Assembly (NCBI RefSeq): GCF_004011695.2
Contig: NC_082405.1
Location: 186,001 to 250,000, forward strand
Length of the DNA stretch: 64,000 nucleotides
Reading direction: 5' to 3'
Origin: Ascochyta rabiei
Taxonomy: Eukaryota; Ascomycota; Dothideomycetes; Pleosporales; Didymellaceae
Below the pieces are notes generated by a model. That model did not search any database and had not been told where the DNA came from. It saw only the letters and a program-made list of their open reading frames with translations. This document shows, piece by piece, positions 58,733 to 64,000 of this stretch (its first letter is position 1; the number at the start of each line of letters is the position of its first letter). The position numbers and the translations under genes were made by a program.

Positions 58733-59935
58733 TGTGGTTGTGATGTGATGTGGATGTGATGTGAATGTAATGTGGATGTGATGTGGATGTGGAATGGGGT
58801 GGAGGGCAGAGGGTAGAGGGTAGAGGGTAGAGAGTAGGATTCTTGGGTATCGCAGTGGGAAGAGGGGGAAAGATGGTTGTTGTCTGCTGGGAGCAGCTGC
58901 GTCGGTCGATCAGCTTTCAATCAGTCGGCCTCCAGCGAGCCCCGCTACAAAAAATAGCTGCTGCGTCACAAGCGTGGCCACTGCGACGGCGGCCGGAAGA
59001 ACAGCAGGCTAGCAGCAGGTCGACAGCAGGTCAACCGCTGGTCAACAGCTGGCCCATGGACCCACCCGGGGCGTTTTGCATCAATCAGCCTGCCACTTGC
59101 CTGCGGTAAGCGGACCCTGGCAGCGTAGGGCTGTCCAGTGTCCACGCTGTCCACGCTGCCCACCGCTCACGGCTCACGGCTGAGTCCTGGCCACTGCTGT
59201 CGCACACTCGCCGTTCCACGGTCGTTGGGCCTGTCGCAGCGCTGCTCAGAATCTTCTGTTTTGTCGATATGATGCAATGTCCGAGCGCTCCGCTGGCGGC
59301 CCTTGTTGGCTCGCGGCTCAGATGGGCGACACACGCCGGCCTCGAGCCTCCACTGCGGTCCGCCGTGCCCCCCTTTCCTCTTCTGCCAGAACCTGCTGCC
59401 ATGTGTGTTCCACGTTCTATCCATTTCCATTTCCACCGGCTCAACATGGGAAAAGTAACGCGTCGGACTACTGTCGCCCGAGCCAGTCGCCGGCTGCTGC
59501 GGCCTGCACGTTTCCGTGGCGGCCGGAGAAATCGCCGCGTCGATGCGAGCTCGCCATGGCAAACCTTTGGCTCGCTTTCTGCACACTGCAGCTTATCGTG
59601 AAGACGCTTCTAGATGTGGACGTCCCAACGCCCTTCAGGCGCGTGCCTCACGAACCGTGGTTGCTTTGTCGACCGCCCACGCCCACTTCTCGGCGAACAG
59701 CTCACCGCCATGTCCTCGGTGCCTCAACGCAGCAGCAACGCTGACACGCACTCGCTGACCGTGGTGAGAAGGTATCGTGAGAAACAGTGACAGCAGTGAA
59801 TAAATGATTCCAACCATTTCAGCTCTGGGTGAACTTCACAAGCCAGCCAGCATCTGCACAGCCTTGGCGTGTAACTCATGGACATGGAGCGTTGTTTCTG
59901 TTTATAGGATCCCAGGTCTGGTTTCCAGGCGTCAT
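58733..59935. other. intergenic region upstream of transaldolase
   Basis: About 1.2 kb. It begins with a degenerate gatgtgatgtg repeat (about 58738-58795) and a gagggta repeat near 58805-58835, close to the transaldolase start. No gene was accepted. Confidence 0.5.
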
Positions 59936-60932
59936 CTACAGTTTGCTCTTGCCCCAGCCACGCCTCTCCAGCAAACCATAAACCTCCTCATACTTACCCT
60001 CCAGATGACTGACCGTGTGTCCCGCCCCACTGGGCCCAGGATCATTCAACGCCTCAACCTTCCTCGTCTGCTCTTTCCCAACTTCAAGAATAGAACCACC
60101 AGGCAACGCCTCGTCGACCAAACACCTCAACATGGCCTCCGCAACCTCTTCCGGCGTCGCCCACTCATCTGCATCCGAGGATATAAACTGCAGTTTCTCC
60201 GGGTGCTCGGTCCACAGCGGTGTCTTGATCACACCAGGCGCCACGCCGTTGACGCGGATGCCGAAGCGCGTATCGAGGGCGGCGAGCGAGCGGACAAAGC
60301 CGTTCATGGCGTGTTTGGCCGCGACGTAGATGGGCGTGTGCAGGTTCGCATTCTGCCCTGCGATGGAACTCACAATCAAGACGCGCTTGCGCTTTTTTTT
60401 CTTCTTCCCCCCCGTCCGCGCCTGCGAATCGAGGAAGGCGGCGATGGCGAGCTGCGTCGTCCTGATCGGGTGCGTCACGTTGATGTCCAGCGTCGCGTAC
60501 CGCCCGCCTCCGGCAGCGTCACGAGAGACCGTCGTGTCCGGTGGGTGCCAGAAGTTGCTCCACGGGGGGTCGTAGACGCCTGCGCCGGGGCAGACGATAT
60601 CGACGTCTCCAAACGCTGCAGTCGCAACAGCGAACATGCGTTCCAACTCTTTCCACTCGGTGACGTCGGTCTTCTGGAACACGGCTCGAGGCGCGCCCGT
60701 CTCGAATCGAGACAGCAGTTGTTGTGCCTCAGGGCGAAGTGCAAGGTCCGCCATCAGGACGCTGCATCCCTTGTCCAGCAACAGCTTGGCGAAGCAGTAG
60801 TTGATACCTACAAACCCAATCTCAACCTTGCCTCGCATCAGACTTTCAGCTGCACGTGCACTCACCCGATCCCGCGCCCGTGACTATCGCAGTCTTGCCC
60901 TGCACACGGAACGCTTCCTGCGTCGTCGCCAT
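59936..60932 (-). CDS. short-chain dehydrogenase/reductase
   Basis: Exons are 60932-60866 and 60807-59936, giving 312 residues. The 58-nt intron (GTGAGT...TAG) splits the cofactor motif TGAGSGIN (residues 18-25). The later catalytic residues are present as VSSIAGQ and Y-V-A-A-K. The usual NNAG segment reads CPGAG. A low-complexity insertion GGKKKKKRKR sits before strand 5, coded by a poly-T/CTT run. The C-terminus carries about 60 extra residues. The nearest known type is the 15-hydroxyprostaglandin-dehydrogenase-like class, but the substrate is unknown. The ATG at 60932 is a good start. Confidence 0.87.
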
Positions 60933-61208
60933 GGCCGTCTGGATGTTGGCGAGTGCACGAATGGTAAGAGACGAGTGTGCTATGTATGCGCGAAGCCGTC
61001 ACGGCAACACACGACTTTATTCATACATGATCCCGTACCGCTACAGCTGCACCTGACGAGCGTACACGCGCACATTGCACGTCTCTGCACGAGCACAGCT
61101 GCCGCTGCGGCATACCCGATTCGGACATTTCTGGGGGACGGACAGTGTGCAGTGAGGGGTAGGTATCGTGGGGTAAGCTTGGCCGGCGGAATATCGACCG
61201 AAGCCGTA

Positions 61209-62645
61209 CTTTCATGTTTCAGAATAAACCGGATGTAAGCCCGTGCGCCGCCCAGCATCAACACCACGCCGAATTATCACCAAATCACTCAATTTTGGAG
61301 CCAGATTGATCAGAAAAAATGCTAGAATTTCGTAGCACGTCCTTGAACAACATCTTGACATTCTATCAGCCTGCTAGGGTAGCCTGTGATGGTTTTGTTG
61401 ATCTTTTTAGGGTCAAGACCCGCCCACACCTGGTAGAAACGTGAAATCCCTTCAGTTTTTAAGCGACAAGTACGCCTATAAAACCTCTCCTTCAGTAGAG
61501 ATACCTAAGTCTCTATAATTAATAGATCTAGAGACTTTAAGCATCCTAAAATGTAGTCCCAGCCATGCTGGTACATGTAATTGAGTGTCTTTTTAGATGT
61601 ATAAGCACTATCTAAGTCCATGTACAATAACCACTCTCTACTACAGTAAAGTAACTTAGTGTGTAACGCTAGTAAAATCTTCTTAATAAACACCTTGCTT
61701 GTTATTTTGCTATTGCTGTAAGACGTCTTATATAGCATACACTATGCAAAGTTATATCTAAGTACACAGAAGAGATAGAACTTTCTCTCCTTTGCTACCT
61801 CTTCTGGCTCTTGCTTCCGGTGCTTATTATACTGCACGTTCTCTAGCTTATTTCTTTCACCCTTGCCTCTTCTCCTCTTGATCTTACGCTTGTATTGTGG
61901 GCCAGTTTTCTAATGTAACTTATCACACCATAAGACACTCTTCTAGTGTTTACCACAAGGACGCACTTAAAGCTGGGTATTACACCACTTACGACGCTTA
62001 CGCTAACGATAAGGAGGATAATCATCCTCCTAAGCTGCAATATGCTTAGTAATAGGAGCAATCTCCTGCACTCTACGCCATATTGTGATGCATGAATAGG
62101 CCTCTTTCCTACCTTGTGGAATAACCCCAGCCTTAACCTGTATGTCCTGCCAAGTCTCTGCTTTCTTTTTAAACTAGCAGTAATCTAGATAGTTGACTAT
62201 TGCGTGTGCGTCAGCTCTAGTGAGCTGTTGTAGTGCACCCTGTACATCTGAGTGGTTGCTGTGATAGAGTGTACGTGGCTCCTTAGACTAAGCAACCTTA
62301 TAAGCAGTTAAGTAAGGGATATTAAGGGCAGCTTTAATATCTTTAAAAGAGCAAGGTATGTGGTGTACGTCGCAGAAGTGTAGAATACCCAGGATTGCAC
62401 TGCGCTGAGGTGTGTGGAGGTGCTGTTGGGACGCCTCATCAGACACGTACACCGGCGGCGGGGTGTTAAAGTGCTAATAAAAACGTCTCCCAGCCCTCTT
62501 AACTATCTCAGGCATTTAGGGCAAGAAAATTAGGAACAAAACGCGTTGATTTAGGCCTGTAGAGGCCTTGTGGATTCATTAATTTCGTGGTGTTGATGCC
62601 GGGCGGCGCACGGGCTTACATCCGGTTTATTCGGAAACATGAAAG
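61209..62645 (-). mobile_element. decayed Tc1/mariner-like transposon, 1437 bp
   Basis: 60-bp terminal inverted repeats at 61209-61268 and 62586-62645 start ctttcatgtttc and differ at only two positions. The AT-rich interior carries reverse-strand transposase remnants: LYMDLDSAYTSKKTLNYM and, after a gap, LGCLKSLDLLIIET (61505-61738). These resemble the second and third acidic blocks of a Tc1/mariner DDE transposase. The classical TA target duplication is not clear at these ends, so the limits may be off by a few bases. The transposase is broken. It lies in the promoter side of the SDR gene. Confidence 0.8.
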
Positions 62646-62907
62646 GCTGTAGTCGGAGTAGACGCGTGTAAATCTGAGCCTTGCGGTAGGCGCCAAATGG
62701 GCTTGCGTATGCAGTGACTTGCGTGGTTGTGAATGGGTATGGTTTGATGGTTGTATTTCAAATCTACTCATGTTTTGGGGGATGGATAGGTCAGGCTTGC
62801 TTCCAGTGTTCATGCCTGCGGACCACCACCACTGGTCTATTCATGCTCTGCTCGACTTCATCTCGTTGACTTCAACCGCCTGCCGATACCTGTCCAAGCA
62901 CTGCGCA

Positions 62908-63924
62908 TCAACTCCTCTGCCTCAGCTCTTTTCGGAACTGCTCGACGCCACTTGCTCTCGGCAGCGGCACACCATTGCCTTGTTTGCTCCCACTGACGTG
63001 GCTGAGTCTGACCAACTCATCCATCATTGCGTTCCTTGTCCGCTCAACGAGACCATCCACGTCCGCTGCGGTCATGCCTGTTGTCGGGATCGCTGGCAGG
63101 ACAGTGACGTCCACGACGCCCGGCCGGACGATCTTGCTCTTCATATCCAGCACGTGGCTGTAGTTCGCCGCCACGACGGGAACAATGGGTACCTGCGCCT
63201 GCACAGCAAGATGGAATGCGCCCTTCTTGAACGGCAGCAATGTGGGCTCGGACGCATAGCTGCGTGTGCCCTCGGGGAATATGAAGACGGATTGGCGGTC
63301 GTTGCGCATCGTGTTTGCGGCGCTGTCAAAGGCCGCGCGGGCCGTGGCACGGTTGGCGCGGTCGATGAAGACGGTCTTGGAGAGAGCCATGAACTGGCCG
63401 AGGAAGGGCGTGTATTTGAGGCTGGACTTTGCTGTCACGGAGCAGTAAGGGGGGAACATGCAGCCAAGCATCAGGACATCGAGTTCGCTGGAGGCAACAC
63501 AAGTCAGTTTCCCGGTCCCTCGCAGGACGCGTCTCGTCAAGTCGAGGGCGAGCACTCACGTCTGGTGGTTGCCCACAAACACTGCAGGCCTCGTGTCCAA
63601 GGCCTCCTTGCCCCCTCTCCTCCCACCTTCTTCCCTACCCCCAGCTTCGTCCACTCGGAAGGTGATTCCCGTGCTCAGCCACATGGTCCACTTGAACGCG
63701 CGCCCGACCGTCCACTGGCTCAGTCCACCGTAGCCAATGGCCCGCAGGAAGACGCTCGCGAAGACGCCATAGCTGGCACAGAGGATCAGGAACAGGAACG
63801 CGGTGATGCTGAAGGCGACAAAGGTGGCTTGCCGGGCCAGTCGCGCGGGCAGCACCAGGGAGAGTGCGCGGAGCAGCATGATGAGCGCAATGGGCGCGGC
63901 GGAGAGGTACGCGAGCCAGCTCAT
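62908..63924 (-). CDS. 1-acyl-glycerol-3-phosphate acyltransferase (PlsC family)
   Basis: Exons are 63924-63560 and 63487-62908, giving 314 residues. The 72-nt intron (GTGAGT...CCAG) falls inside the catalytic motif, which reads NHQTELD (N-H-x4-D) once spliced. The second motif is FPEGTRSYAS and the third VPIVPVVA. Two hydrophobic segments at the N-terminus suggest membrane anchoring, as for Slc1-type enzymes of the endoplasmic reticulum. The family adds an acyl chain to lysophosphatidic acid to give phosphatidic acid. It starts at the ATG at 63924 and ends 260 bp from the Tc1/mariner relic. Confidence 0.92.
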
Positions 63925-64000
63925 GCTGGAGTGAGTTTGGGGTCGGCGGCGGGCGGGCGGGCGGGCTATGACCGTGTCGGCATGCGATTGGCGGGCTGGC

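Noticed and set aside
59936..63924. SDR plus acyltransferase as a small metabolic cluster
   Set aside because: There is no synthase, regulator or transporter beside them and a transposon separates them. Both are common housekeeping types.

Overview
The window looks like nuclear DNA from a filamentous ascomycete, most likely a dothideomycete close to Pleosporales. Genes carry short 43-91 nt GT-AG introns, and the set is typical of the group: class II myosin, a Red1-type MTREC protein, a Cps3-like CCCH protein, UTP18, a zf-C3H1 domain, Zn2Cys6 and RTA1 proteins. GC-rich gene blocks alternate with AT-rich, stop-riddled blocks of decayed transposons. The decay is dominated by C-to-T and G-to-A changes, as expected of repeat-induced point mutation (RIP). 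The taxonomic placement is inference; no marker gene was compared.

Layout. 0.5-1.5 kb: an SBPase/FBPase-family phosphatase whose 3' end is tandemly repeated and merges into a decayed Fot1/pogo element (1740-3602). 5.2-9.5 kb: a Zn2Cys6 regulator with an apparent in-frame stop, then an RTA1-type membrane protein. 9.8-10.4 kb: a broken MYND-finger gene. 10.8-12.6 kb: a second Fot1-like element with perfect 53-bp inverted repeats. 12.8-19.4 kb: two fungal proteins of unknown function and a CCCH zinc-finger gene with a minisatellite intron. 20.5-28.3 kb: a nested AT-rich block holding a third Fot1-like element, a complete Ty1/copia retrotransposon with LTRs and target duplication, and an 88-bp tandem array into which the retrotransposon (and perhaps the third element) inserted. 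28.3-36.4 kb: a giant mucin-like membrane protein, UTP18 and a GNAT acetyltransferase. 37.5-39.1 kb: an aquaporin. 41.9-54.6 kb: a Red1-like gene and a class II myosin, divergently transcribed across a 9-bp minisatellite. 55.9-63.9 kb: SOD1, transaldolase, an SDR oxidoreductase, a Tc1/mariner relic and a PlsC acyltransferase.

The genes are mainly housekeeping: ribosome biogenesis (UTP18), nuclear RNA surveillance (Red1-like), cytokinesis (myosin II), oxidative defence (SOD1), sedoheptulose metabolism (SBPase-like and transaldolase, 56 kb apart) and phospholipid synthesis (PlsC). I see no secondary-metabolite cluster, no CRISPR and no tRNA.

The most unusual signal is structural. At two separate loci the 3' end of an intact gene is the first unit of a tandem array; later units become progressively AT-rich and have been used as transposon landing sites. 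At the second locus the GC content of successive 88-bp units falls with distance from the gene (hand counts 48, 43, 41, 35, 35 percent).
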